Origin: an uncultured Lachnospiraceae bacterium
GTDB taxonomy: Bacteria > Bacillota > Clostridia > Lachnospirales > Lachnospiraceae
Length of the DNA: 64,000 nt
NCBI GenBank assembly: GCA_900314085.1
Contig: OMTX01000023.1
Location: 62,001-126,000 of the forward strand
Direction: 5' to 3'
Shown here: one piece after another, positions 8,176 through 16,360 of the stretch
Numbering within the stretch: the first letter of the stretch is position 1
Layout: each line of letters opens with the position of its first letter
Made by a program: the position numbers and the translations under genes
Notes under the pieces: model-generated
Told to the model about the DNA's origin: nothing
Databases searched by the model: none
The model's input: the letters and a program-made list of their open reading frames with translations, nothing else

Positions 8176-9414
8176 TTAAATGTCGAAATAATTGATGTAG
8201 TGTCCCTGATACTGCCGGCCAGACATGGCAAGGACGGGTTCCGGAACGAAACGGACAGTATCCGGCAGAAGCAGGCCATACATAGGATCCGCATAAACCG
8301 TAATCTGTGCTTTCGGATATCTTTCAAAGATTTCCTTTAAGGCGGAAAGATAGCCTTCTTCCCCGCAGAAATATTTTCCGTTTGCGGCAAGCAAAGCCCT
8401 TCCGGCTTCAAAGGGGCACAAAACAAGCGTCTTGTCTGCCTCCCGATTGAAGGCCGCAAGGGAGGAGGCGAGCACTGCTTCACCAATGTAGACTGCGATT
8501 TTCAATGGGGAAAACCTGTCCGCGTCCTGCCCTGGCAAAATAGGATTCCTTTGTTTCCCCATCCTGCCGTCAGGCGAACAGTTTTCAAAGAACGGAGAGG
8601 CGTCAGCATAGATTTTTTCCCCGCTTAATCCGGCTGCCGCCGCATCTTTCAGGGCTTCTTCCACCGCATCTGCTGCGTCCGGAGAAACCGGACAGCCAAT
8701 CACATAGGGGGTTCCGTAAATTCTTTTCAGATATTCTGCCAAAGGCAGGGCGGTTTCGGAAAGGACCAGGTTGACTGCCGCATCACCGGTTTTCCCGATA
8801 TTTGCCGTCTTCTCTCCCATCGCCCAGACGGCATTGACAGAAAAACCGCAGCCTTTCAGCAGGGAAATCAGATCATACGCTGTATCGCGGTGGCTGAAGC
8901 TCAGCGGCGTCAGTCCCAGCAGATTGATTGAATCGTCTGCGGCCAGTGTCAGGCGTCTTTGATCCGGCAGCATTTTTTTCGCATAGGAAAGGAAAGCCTG
9001 CCGGATTCCGGTGACATAGTCGTGCATCCCGTTTGAGAGAACATAGAAAGTTGGAATCCCGCTCTCCCGCTCGATGATGCGGCAGATTCCTGTGAAGTCC
9101 GTTCCGTTCAAAAAAGGCACCGGGGAATTACAGATGGCAATGAAGGCCGGCGCGGGGGAAATGCCGTCTGCTGCTTCGAGAATGTCAGCGATGAATTTTC
9201 TGTCATTGCCCAGGACCGCATCCCTCATATGTAGCCCGGAGATAAAGATGTTTGACTCCGTCTCGTACCAGCGCAGCTCGTCGTGGGTATTGTAGGTGGA
9301 ATTGCAGCCGGAGGGATCGTGGATGACCACCATTCCGCCAAGTTCATAGAGGGCGGAGGCGATGCCGGAGACGTCCCCTGCGTAGACCGGCAGCAGGCGG
9401 TAGCTTTCTTTCAT
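8176..9414 (-). CDS. Nitrogenase component 1-like protein, NifK-type, second copy
   Basis: The start is ATG at 9414, overlapping the previous stop as ATGA with a GGGAGGGG site; a longer frame reaching to 9627 lies inside the upstream gene. The 412-residue product is a clear paralogue of the NifK-like protein at 16357-17475: both start with about 35 residues ending in a strand and Cys37 (DPSGC here, DAGGC there), share 'EP/EL-RW', a DAV-G-DR block and a PVP..GTD loop. Cys37 matches the second P-cluster Cys of NifK (Cys95 in Azotobacter). The third ligand position is Pro98, with Cys95 three residues earlier. The protein is far shorter than true NifK (about 520). With the NifD-like partner just upstream it could hold one [4Fe-4S] at the interface. 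Function unknown. Confidence 0.8.
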   Translation of the reverse strand: MKESYRLLPVYAGDVSGIASALYELGGMVVIHDPSGCNSTYNTHDELRWYETESNIFISGLHMRDAVLGNDRKFIADILEAADGISPAPAFIAICNSPVPFLNGTDFTGICRIIERESGIPTFYVLSNGMHDYVTGIRQAFLSYAKKMLPDQRRLTLAADDSINLLGLTPLSFSHRDTAYDLISLLKGCGFSVNAVWAMGEKTANIGKTGDAAVNLVLSETALPLAEYLKRIYGTPYVIGCPVSPDAADAVEEALKDAAAAGLSGEKIYADASPFFENCSPDGRMGKQRNPILPGQDADRFSPLKIAVYIGEAVLASSLAAFNREADKTLVLCPFEAGRALLAANGKYFCGEEGYLSALKEIFERYPKAQITVYADPMYGLLLPDTVRFVPEPVLAMSGRQYQGHYINYFDI

Positions 9415-10961
9415 GATGCCCCTCCCTTCGCACGGCCAGAATGTGCTATAGGCTCCTTTTCTTCGGTCGGAAAAAGCCTCCGGTACTGCTCCGTTTTCTC
9501 CGGGAAGTCTTCCACAAGCGATGGCCAGCCCAGCCCCTTCTTCTGGACGATTTCTTCCGGATTTTTCGGCTTTTTTACGGCAGCAATCATGGCGGCACAG
9601 AGCCTTTGCAGGCCGTCGTATCCCCAATTCCCGTCATTTTCAATCCAGTTGACGAAATAGGGGGTATCGGCAAAGAATGCAGCTTTGGGGCCCAGAGCCA
9701 GAACATTTTCTCTTTCCGGCCGATCCAGATTTTCCTGTTTTCGAACAAGTGTACTATTCGTGGATTGAAGGAGGAGGTCCGGATACTTTTCCTGCAGCCA
9801 GAGAAAGTCCTCATGCTCTTCCGGAGAGATACTGTCCAGGTAAACACGGGTAACCCGAAAGCCTTCTTGCAGAAGGCGGCGGGCAAAGGACAGGGGGCGG
9901 GAAAAGGCCAGGTAATCAAGTTCGACATCCCGCCCTCCCACGGTTTCCCGGGCAGCGGCAAAAGCCTGTTCGGTCTTCTCTTTTTCAGAGGAAAGAAAGG
10001 CGGTAATGTCAAAGGCGCGTGCTGACTTTTCATTTGACTGCGAGACGGACGGCGGAAGTTTTTTTGCTGTTTGACCGGATTTCTGCAGGTCTCCACCCAT
10101 TCCACAGATCCCCAGGGCCTCCTGTAAAGACAAAAGAGCCGCGTCAATTTCGGCATCGCCGGCCGTCGGCGGCAGATAGAGTTCCATTCGCCCGTTCTTT
10201 TCGGCGGCAGCCTTCAGCCCGTAAACAGACAGAGCCGACCGTGTGATATAGAGCCCGGCATTCCCCATGGAAAGATAATCTTCAAAGGTTTTGCAGTCCT
10301 GGATCTGGCGGATGGTAAAGCCTGCGACGGCAAGCACCCTGGAAATATCGGCCGATGCAGGAAGGCGGAGGTTGTCACCGAGTACCGAAATCATATTATT
10401 CTCAAAATGAGATGCGGTCAGCAGATCCATCATGGATTTCCGCTGCTTCTGTTCGGGCGTCAGGGAAACCTTCTGCATAATCGGGTCCATAAAGCAGGGG
10501 ACGAAAGCAATGTCCGGAAAGCGGTTACCGAGGGTGTCATAGATGTAGCGAAAATCTGCTCCTGTCTGGTGGTGCATGCAGACAAGAAAGAGTTCGACAG
10601 CCTTGGGACGGACCGGAAGCTTTTCAATGACATCGGCGACGCCTTCAATTGTCACTTCTTCCAGTCGCCCGTTGACGACTTCGTTTTCATCGGGCATTAC
10701 AGAGGAAATGCGGCTCAACGCGCCCATCTCCGCTGCTGTCAGAATGACTCCCCGCAGGCAGTTGTCCGAGCAGACATAAATCTGCTGTGTCTCCGGAAGG
10801 AGCATTCCGGTGTGGACGATATTCCAGTTCTCATGAACCGGACAGTTGTACTCGAGGCGCCAGGGAAAGAGGGGGCGTTCCTTCGCGTCACCGATGCGCA
10901 CGACGGCTGCCGTTTTGGAATCGTACCGATATTCACTTGTCCCGCCAACCCGTGTCAGCAT
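9411..10961 (-). CDS. Nitrogenase component 1-like protein, NifD-type, second copy
   Basis: The 516-residue protein has the nitrogenase component-1 layout by eye. Three cysteines sit where NifD holds its P-cluster: Cys40 (EYNCPVH), Cys68 (CSDNCLRG) and Cys128 (LVCMHHQTGADF, six residues before the conserved Gly). Cys64 is extra. The C-terminal block ending in W(I)ENDGNWGYDGLQRL matches the 'GYxGL' end of the other NifD-like protein in this cluster. No counterpart of the cofactor ligands Cys275 and His442 of NifD is apparent, so a FeMo-co-type site is unlikely. A low-complexity stretch near residues 300-330 may be a linker. It overlaps its NifK-like partner by 4 bases, which suggests a heterodimer. 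Related scaffolds (NifEN) and reductases (BchNB) use the same architecture. Confidence 0.78.
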   Translation of the reverse strand: MLTRVGGTSEYRYDSKTAAVVRIGDAKERPLFPWRLEYNCPVHENWNIVHTGMLLPETQQIYVCSDNCLRGVILTAAEMGALSRISSVMPDENEVVNGRLEEVTIEGVADVIEKLPVRPKAVELFLVCMHHQTGADFRYIYDTLGNRFPDIAFVPCFMDPIMQKVSLTPEQKQRKSMMDLLTASHFENNMISVLGDNLRLPASADISRVLAVAGFTIRQIQDCKTFEDYLSMGNAGLYITRSALSVYGLKAAAEKNGRMELYLPPTAGDAEIDAALLSLQEALGICGMGGDLQKSGQTAKKLPPSVSQSNEKSARAFDITAFLSSEKEKTEQAFAAARETVGGRDVELDYLAFSRPLSFARRLLQEGFRVTRVYLDSISPEEHEDFLWLQEKYPDLLLQSTNSTLVRKQENLDRPERENVLALGPKAAFFADTPYFVNWIENDGNWGYDGLQRLCAAMIAAVKKPKNPEEIVQKKGLGWPSLVEDFPEKTEQYRRLFPTEEKEPIAHSGRAKGGAS

Positions 10962-11051
10962 AGTTTTTCCACTCCGCTTCGATCAGAAGCATCCCCTGAA
11001 ACGGCAAAACACACTTTTGTATGAAAAACGCTTGCCAGTAATCTGTCTGCA

Positions 11052-11306
11052 TCACTCCGACGTGATGTTCGAATAGGCCGTTTTTGCGCTGACGCCGGGA
11101 ATCTGTCCCAGTTTGCCGGAAAGCCCGCTGATGAAAGGCTGGGGGGCATCAACTGCCAGGCTGATTAGGTTGATATTCCGTGCCTTGTAGGGAATGCCCA
11201 TGCGGCCGATGATATAGTCGCGGGCCGCATGCAGAAGCTCGTTCACCTGCTCCACGGCATCCGCATTTTCAATCACGATTGCAATTACAGCTACTCTTGT
11301 CTCCAT
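11052..11306 (-). CDS. TM1266-family iron-only hydrogenase system regulator
   Basis: This 84-residue protein matches the TM1266 family (putative iron-only hydrogenase system regulator), a ferredoxin-like fold related to the C-terminal ligand domain of NikR/ACT proteins. It starts with METRVAVIAIVIEN, then a helix, then YIIGRMGIPYKARNINLISL, and ends in LSGKLGQIPGVSAKTAYS, the recognisable family signature. It has no DNA-binding domain of its own. An AGGAG site lies 6 bases before the ATG. A TTGACA sequence (about 11356-11361 on the minus strand) in the 124-base gap upstream could be part of an internal promoter, but its -10 partner is poor. The family is usually found near hydE/F/G genes; here it sits between the hyp genes and the second D/K-like pair. 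Confidence 0.88.
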   Translation of the reverse strand: METRVAVIAIVIENADAVEQVNELLHAARDYIIGRMGIPYKARNINLISLAVDAPQPFISGLSGKLGQIPGVSAKTAYSNITSE

Positions 11307-11430
11307 GAAAAACTCCTATTTTCCGTATCATCGAAAAATTTTTCTGTTGAAAAACTCCATGTCAAAAACAAAAAGCGCGTTTTTTTAAGGAGTAAATTTT
11401 CAATTCTTTCCCACGTATTCGCTTCCCGCA

Positions 11431-12441
11431 TCAGCAGATCCGCGGCAGCAGCTCGTTCCCCGGTTCCGGCAGGATGGTCTGTGCTCCGATTTCCGTCGTC
11501 ATGATGACCAAGCCCTTGTTCTCTTCCGTGACATGGCCAATGACAGCAGCGCCGCTCGTATATACCTGCCCTTTCAAAACGCCAAGGAGGTCAGACGTAT
11601 GTTCGTGGGGACAGAACATCACGAGGCGGCCTTCGCATGCCAGGTAAAGGGGCTCAAGCCCGAGCATGGATGTCACGCCCCGGACGGCAGGATCAACGGG
11701 AATGGCTTCTGCTGAAAGGTGAATGCCGACATTTGATTCCGCGGCAATTTCATAGAGGACAGTGCCTACCCCACCACGGGTGGCGTCCCGGATGACGTGA
11801 AGTCCCGGTACTGCCTTCAGAGCTGCCTCTACCGGTTTCCACAGGGGAGCGCAGTCTGATGTGACGTCAGCATCGATTCCGTAGTCATCCCGGGCAAGAA
11901 GAATCGTGCAGCCGTGGCGGCCGATGTCACCCGTCACGATAATATCATCGAAAGGCTCTGCCAGAGCGCCGGAAGTATGTACATCCGGCAGCAGTTCGCC
12001 GACACCGGTAGTTGTAATGAAGACGCCGCCGCACTGTCCTTTTCCGGCCACTTTTGTGTCGCCGGCCACGAGATGCACGCCGGCTTCGTCCGCCGTCTTT
12101 GCCATAGCGGAAGCGATTTTGTCAAGGTCTGCCACCGGAAACCCTTCTTCGATGACAAAGGCACACGTCATATAGAGAGGACGGGCTCCCATGCAGGAGA
12201 GGTCGTTTACGGTGCCGCAGATAGAGAGCTTGCCAATGTTTCCGCCCGGGAAAAACTGCGGGGAAACGATGAAGCCGTCCGTTGTCATCGCAATTTTCCC
12301 ATTTGGCGCCGGCAGGACGGATGCGTCGTCTGCCGTGAAATACGGATTCTCGAAGTATTTTTTGAAAATACCGGAGATCAGGGCGGATGTCTGTTTCCCG
12401 CCCGCCCCATGGGCCATGGTTATCGTGTCACTATTCTTCAT
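11431..12441 (-). CDS. hypE: Hydrogenase maturation protein HypE
   Basis: HypE takes the carbamoyl group from HypF on its C-terminal Cys and dehydrates it with ATP to a thiocyanate, the source of the cyanide ligands. The 336-residue protein shows the AIR-synthase-like fold: MAHGAGG near the N-terminus, TADDASVLP, GGNIGKLSICGTVNDL, GDTKVAGKG and DATRGGVGT. It ends with the diagnostic LLPRIC, whose last residue is the essential Cys. The gene follows hypD after 106 bases. An intact HypE argues that cyanide ligands are really made. Confidence 0.97.
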   Translation of the reverse strand: MKNSDTITMAHGAGGKQTSALISGIFKKYFENPYFTADDASVLPAPNGKIAMTTDGFIVSPQFFPGGNIGKLSICGTVNDLSCMGARPLYMTCAFVIEEGFPVADLDKIASAMAKTADEAGVHLVAGDTKVAGKGQCGGVFITTTGVGELLPDVHTSGALAEPFDDIIVTGDIGRHGCTILLARDDYGIDADVTSDCAPLWKPVEAALKAVPGLHVIRDATRGGVGTVLYEIAAESNVGIHLSAEAIPVDPAVRGVTSMLGLEPLYLACEGRLVMFCPHEHTSDLLGVLKGQVYTSGAAVIGHVTEENKGLVIMTTEIGAQTILPEPGNELLPRIC

Positions 12442-12547
12442 CAGATGAATCCTTTCACACGAATAGAAATGATGTTCTGCATGTCAAAAAATGTTTCTTC
12501 CCCCCATATACCGGACTTTGCCTGAAAACAGGAATTCCCCGTGCGCA

Positions 12548-13603
12548 TCATATTCCTCCGCGCTGATTTCCATAGAGATACCAGGCAGAGCAGGCACCCT
12601 CTGACGACACCATACAGGCACCGACCGGGTGTTCGGGGGTACAGGCTTTTCCGAAAAGGGGGCAGGCAGTGGGCAGGATCCGTCCCCGCAGGACCTCTCC
12701 ACAGTGGCAGGCGGGATTGCCGCGCCCTTCCATCGGTGGCACAGAGTACTTCTTCCGCGCGTCATAGGAAGCGTATTCCTCCCGAAGGCAGAGTCCGGAG
12801 CCGGAAATCATGCCGATTCCCCGCCACTCGCTGTCACAGGGCGTCATGACTTTATGAATAATATTTACGGCTTCCGGACTGCCCTCCTGCCGGACCACCC
12901 GCGGATAGCAGTTGACAAAGAAGGGCTTCCCCTTTTTGAAATTTGTTACGGCCACTGCCAGCGCTGTTAAGAGCTCTCCGGCAGTAAATCCCGCACAGAC
13001 GCCACTGACACCTTCTCCCACCAGTTGCTCACAGATTGCCGTTCCGGTAATCGCATGGACATGACCGGGATAGAGAAAGAGATCTGTCGAGCCCTTCATG
13101 GCCTCGTATGCGCCAGGCATGGTCTTGTTTGCAGTCAGCAGGGAAAAGTTGGAAAGTCCGGCTTCCCGGGCCGCCAAAACGGCCAGGCAGTTGGCCGGCG
13201 TTGTTGTCTCAAAGCCGACGGAGAGAAAGACCACCTGCTCCTCCTGATGCTGTGCCGCATAGGTTTCCGCATCAAGGGGCGAATAGACGACTTTCACCTG
13301 AGCGCCTTTTCCCCGGGCCGTCTGCAGGGAGTCGGCGCTGCCAGGCACCCGCACGAGGTCGCCGAAAGTGCAGATGGTGCAGCCCTTTTCGAGAGCGAGA
13401 TATATGGCTTCGTCAATGAAGCCGACCGGTGTCACGCAGACGGGACATCCCGGTCCGCTGATGAGTTCAATCGTTTCCGGCAGCACATTGCGGATGCCCT
13501 GGCGGAAAATTTCGTGGGTGTGAGTCCCGCACACCTCCATGATGCGGCAGTGTGCCCCGTCATAGTTTTGAAGAATTTCACGCGCACGTTCGATGGAGCT
13601 CAT
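12548..13603 (-). CDS. hypD: Hydrogenase maturation protein HypD
   Basis: HypD, an iron-sulfur protein, is the platform with HypC on which the Fe(CN)2CO unit is assembled. The 351-residue protein has the characteristic motifs MEVCGTHTHEIFRQGI (about residues 23-38), GPGCPVCVTP (about 50-59), GFETTTP, the NYVR-like NCYPRVV, and the C-terminal Cys-rich part (GLCLREEY, NPACHCGEVLRG, CPLFGKACTPEHPVGACMVSSEGAC) that binds the [4Fe-4S] cluster. The start ATG overlaps the hypC stop as ATGA. Nothing is missing compared with the family. Confidence 0.97.
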   Translation of the reverse strand: MSSIERAREILQNYDGAHCRIMEVCGTHTHEIFRQGIRNVLPETIELISGPGCPVCVTPVGFIDEAIYLALEKGCTICTFGDLVRVPGSADSLQTARGKGAQVKVVYSPLDAETYAAQHQEEQVVFLSVGFETTTPANCLAVLAAREAGLSNFSLLTANKTMPGAYEAMKGSTDLFLYPGHVHAITGTAICEQLVGEGVSGVCAGFTAGELLTALAVAVTNFKKGKPFFVNCYPRVVRQEGSPEAVNIIHKVMTPCDSEWRGIGMISGSGLCLREEYASYDARKKYSVPPMEGRGNPACHCGEVLRGRILPTACPLFGKACTPEHPVGACMVSSEGACSAWYLYGNQRGGI

Positions 13604-13809
13604 TGCAGTGCCTCCAGCAGCTGATCGGTTTCCTCTTCATCGTCATCCGTGATCTTTGCAATCGCCGTTCCGGCGTGCACCATGACATAGTCTCCCGGCG
13701 TCAGGTCATTTAAAAGAGCTGCGGAAACCGTTCGTTTCGCGCCACCCGCGTCAACTATGCAGGTGTCCTTGCTGATACTCACTACTTTGGCAGAAAGTCC
13801 TACACACAT
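13600..13809 (-). CDS. hypC: Hydrogenase maturation chaperone HypC
   Basis: HypC is a small chaperone that holds the Fe unit with HypD and delivers it to the large subunit of [NiFe] hydrogenase. This 69-residue copy begins MCVGLSAKV with the essential Cys2, and has the OB-fold ending GDYVMVHAGTAIAKI that is typical for the family. The acidic tail (DDDEEETDQ) is ordinary. It overlaps hypD by 4 bases and follows hypF by 49 bases, with an AAGGATGAAG ribosome site. No hydrogenase large subunit lies in the window, so the client of this HypC is an open question. Confidence 0.96.
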   Translation of the reverse strand: MCVGLSAKVVSISKDTCIVDAGGAKRTVSAALLNDLTPGDYVMVHAGTAIAKITDDDEEETDQLLEALQ

Positions 13810-13858
13810 TTCTTCTTCATCCTTTCACTGAAAGCGGATTTAAAAAAATCCATCCTGT

Positions 13859-16360
13859 TCATTGAATTATTAATTTGCCCCTTTGGAGCGCGTTCATAGC
13901 ATATATCGCCTGCCCCAGACAGATGCCGCCGTCATTGGGTGGCAGCAGGCGGTGACGGAGGACGGTAAAGCCCTCGCGTTCGAGACCGCCTTCCACAAGG
14001 GAAAGCAGCAGACGGTTTTGGAAGACACCGCCTGTCAGCGCTGTGACAGATACGCCGGTCTCCTGCCGCAGGGAAACCGCTTTGTTCACGATCATTGCCG
14101 AAAGATTTTTGTGGAACAAATATGCCAGGCGGTCAGTATCTGTCCTGCCGGCCAATCTCTTTTCCACAAGCCAGGCAAAGAGACGATCAGTCGGAAGGCA
14201 TGTCTTTTCCTGCCGGATGGCAGGCGCCTTTTCTTTCGAGGCTTTCTCGTTCGAATCCTGTATAGCATCTGCCCCGAAAGAAAAAGTCTCAAAAGCAGCC
14301 GGACACAGCTCGTCGGGCAGGGGCTTTCCGGAAATAGCATCCTGTCCCCGCAGAGCTGCATACATGAGGGCGGTCGCTGCCTCTCCTTCAAAGGTGGATT
14401 CCTGCCGTATTCCCAGCAGGGCAGACACGGCATCGAAAAGACGGCCGGCACTGGTCGAGGCCACCGCATTCATCCGGTGCGCAAAGAGCATCCGCTGGGC
14501 TTTGACGGTCTTTTCATTGGCGAGATTCAGCTGCAATGCTATGTCTTCTGCCCTCTCTCCGCAAAGGGAAAATAGCATGGAAACAGCAATCCGCCAGCCT
14601 TCCCTGGCGGAGGCATCCCCACCGATCTGCAGGAAGGGTTTGATGGAGGACAGACGTTCAAAGCCGTCGAAGTCGCAGAGCAGGAACTCACCGCCCCAGA
14701 TGGTCCGGTCTGTCCCGTACCCGGTTCCGTCAAAGGAAATTCCGATCACCGGATCCGAAAAATCGTTCTCTCCCATGCAGGAAAGGACATGGGCGTAATG
14801 GTGCTGAACCCGGATCAGAGGAATCCCATGCTCATCAGCCAGTTTTTCTGCCAGAATACCGGAATTATACCTGGGATGCAGATCCGCGCAGATAATGTCC
14901 GGCTTCATCTCCAGCAGGCTTTCCGTTTTTTCGATAGCATCCTCCAAGGCGTGCACTGTCCGAATGTCGGCAAGGTCACCGACATAGGCAGACGGATAAA
15001 AATTCTGATCGACGGCCAGGCAGAAGGTATTCTTGAGTTCGCCGCCGATTCCCAAAGCCCTTCCATGGAAGGAATCGCTCATGATATAGGGAAGCGGCGC
15101 ATAGCCCCGGGACCGACGGATCATGTAAGGACTGCCCTTATAGAAATCCATGACGGAGTCGTCCGTCCGGATACGGATGTCACGGTTGTTTGTCAGAATA
15201 GCGTCGCAGAAGCCGCTGATCTCGTCCAGAGCCTCCGCATCCGTAGAAGCAATCGGGGCACCGGAGGCATTGCCGCTCGTCATCACAAGGACGTCTGACA
15301 TATCCGTGACCTCATCCGGATAGGAGAATAATAAAAGCTGCACCGGCGCGTACGGAAGCATAATGCCCACCGTCGGATTGTCCGGAGCGACGCTTTCCGC
15401 GATTTTCCCGCCTGCCCTCTTTGCGAGCAGCAGGATCGGCTTCTGCGGGCCTGTCAGAATCTTCTCCTGGATACTGTCAAATACACATTCTCTTGCTGCG
15501 GTTCCCAAGTCTTTTGCCATGACGGCAAAGGGCTTCATCGGGCGCTTCTTGAGCTGACGCAGCCTTTTTACCGCTTCTCCATTCGCTGCATCACAGGCCA
15601 GGTGAAAACCTCCGATGCCTTTGACGGCCACAATGCCGCCGCCGGAGAGAATTTTCCTCGCATGGGTGATCGCCGCCCCTCCCCGCAGAGACGCTTCCTT
15701 TCCCAGAATATATACTTCCGGGCCGCAAACCTTGCAGCAGACCGGCTGGGCGTCAAAGCGGCGGGAGTTCCTGTCATAATACTCTTTCTCACATTCCGGG
15801 CACATGGGAAAGGCCTTCATGGAGGTCCGTTCCCGGTCATAGGGCAGGCCTTCCAGAATCGAAAAACGCGGGCCGCAGAGGGTACAGTTGATGAAGGGGT
15901 GCAGATAGCGCCGGTTTTTCGCATCAAACAGTTCTTCACGACAGGTATCACAAATAGCGATGTCCGGTGAAATGAAAATCTCCCCCCGCTCCTTTTTGCT
16001 CTCGACAATATGAAAACCGGTGAAAAAGGGTTGGCTAAATTCTGTCAGGTCATGTGTTTCCGGAAGAGTACCGGCTTCCTTTCGGGAAAGTTCTTCTACC
16101 GGCAGGTCATTTGCCGGCAGATCCTGCACATCAGTCTTCAGAATGACGGCCCGCTCCGGGGCTTCGTCTGTAACCAGCCGAATGAAGTCCGTGACAGCAC
16201 TGTTCTGCCCCTCTGCGAGGATCTCCACATAGGAGCCCCGGTTTGAAACCTGCCCACTGATTCCGCAGGCTTTGGCATGGCGGACGACCGTGGGCCGAAA
16301 ACCGACTCCCTGAACGATGCCATAGACACGGATTCGTTTTCTTACAAGCGCTTCCCTCAT
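13859..16360 (-). CDS. hypF: Carbamoyltransferase HypF
   Basis: HypF converts carbamoyl phosphate to carbamoyl-AMP and transfers the carbamoyl group to HypE. The 833-residue protein has the full domain order: N-terminal acylphosphatase (VYGIVQGVGFRPTVVRHA, about 12-29), two zinc fingers of the CX2CX18CX2C type (about 137-220; CDTC/CTLC and CPEC/CKVC), a YrdC-like domain (GGGIVAVKGIGGFHLACDA; MTSGNASGAPI) and a Kae1-like carbamoyltransferase domain (VQHHYAHVLSCM; GISFDGTGYGTD; TGGVFQNRLL). It overlaps the NifK-like gene by 4 bases (ATGA), so it is translationally linked to the nitrogenase-like genes. That link is not usual for hypF. Confidence 0.97.
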   Translation of the reverse strand: MREALVRKRIRVYGIVQGVGFRPTVVRHAKACGISGQVSNRGSYVEILAEGQNSAVTDFIRLVTDEAPERAVILKTDVQDLPANDLPVEELSRKEAGTLPETHDLTEFSQPFFTGFHIVESKKERGEIFISPDIAICDTCREELFDAKNRRYLHPFINCTLCGPRFSILEGLPYDRERTSMKAFPMCPECEKEYYDRNSRRFDAQPVCCKVCGPEVYILGKEASLRGGAAITHARKILSGGGIVAVKGIGGFHLACDAANGEAVKRLRQLKKRPMKPFAVMAKDLGTAARECVFDSIQEKILTGPQKPILLLAKRAGGKIAESVAPDNPTVGIMLPYAPVQLLLFSYPDEVTDMSDVLVMTSGNASGAPIASTDAEALDEISGFCDAILTNNRDIRIRTDDSVMDFYKGSPYMIRRSRGYAPLPYIMSDSFHGRALGIGGELKNTFCLAVDQNFYPSAYVGDLADIRTVHALEDAIEKTESLLEMKPDIICADLHPRYNSGILAEKLADEHGIPLIRVQHHYAHVLSCMGENDFSDPVIGISFDGTGYGTDRTIWGGEFLLCDFDGFERLSSIKPFLQIGGDASAREGWRIAVSMLFSLCGERAEDIALQLNLANEKTVKAQRMLFAHRMNAVASTSAGRLFDAVSALLGIRQESTFEGEAATALMYAALRGQDAISGKPLPDELCPAAFETFSFGADAIQDSNEKASKEKAPAIRQEKTCLPTDRLFAWLVEKRLAGRTDTDRLAYLFHKNLSAMIVNKAVSLRQETGVSVTALTGGVFQNRLLLSLVEGGLEREGFTVLRHRLLPPNDGGICLGQAIYAMNALQRGKLIIQ

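Noticed and set aside
11431-16360. Ordinary [NiFe] hydrogenase maturation operon
   Set aside because: hypA, hypB, a large and small subunit and the maturation protease are absent, and hypF is translationally coupled to a NifK-like gene. I cannot exclude that such genes lie elsewhere in the genome.
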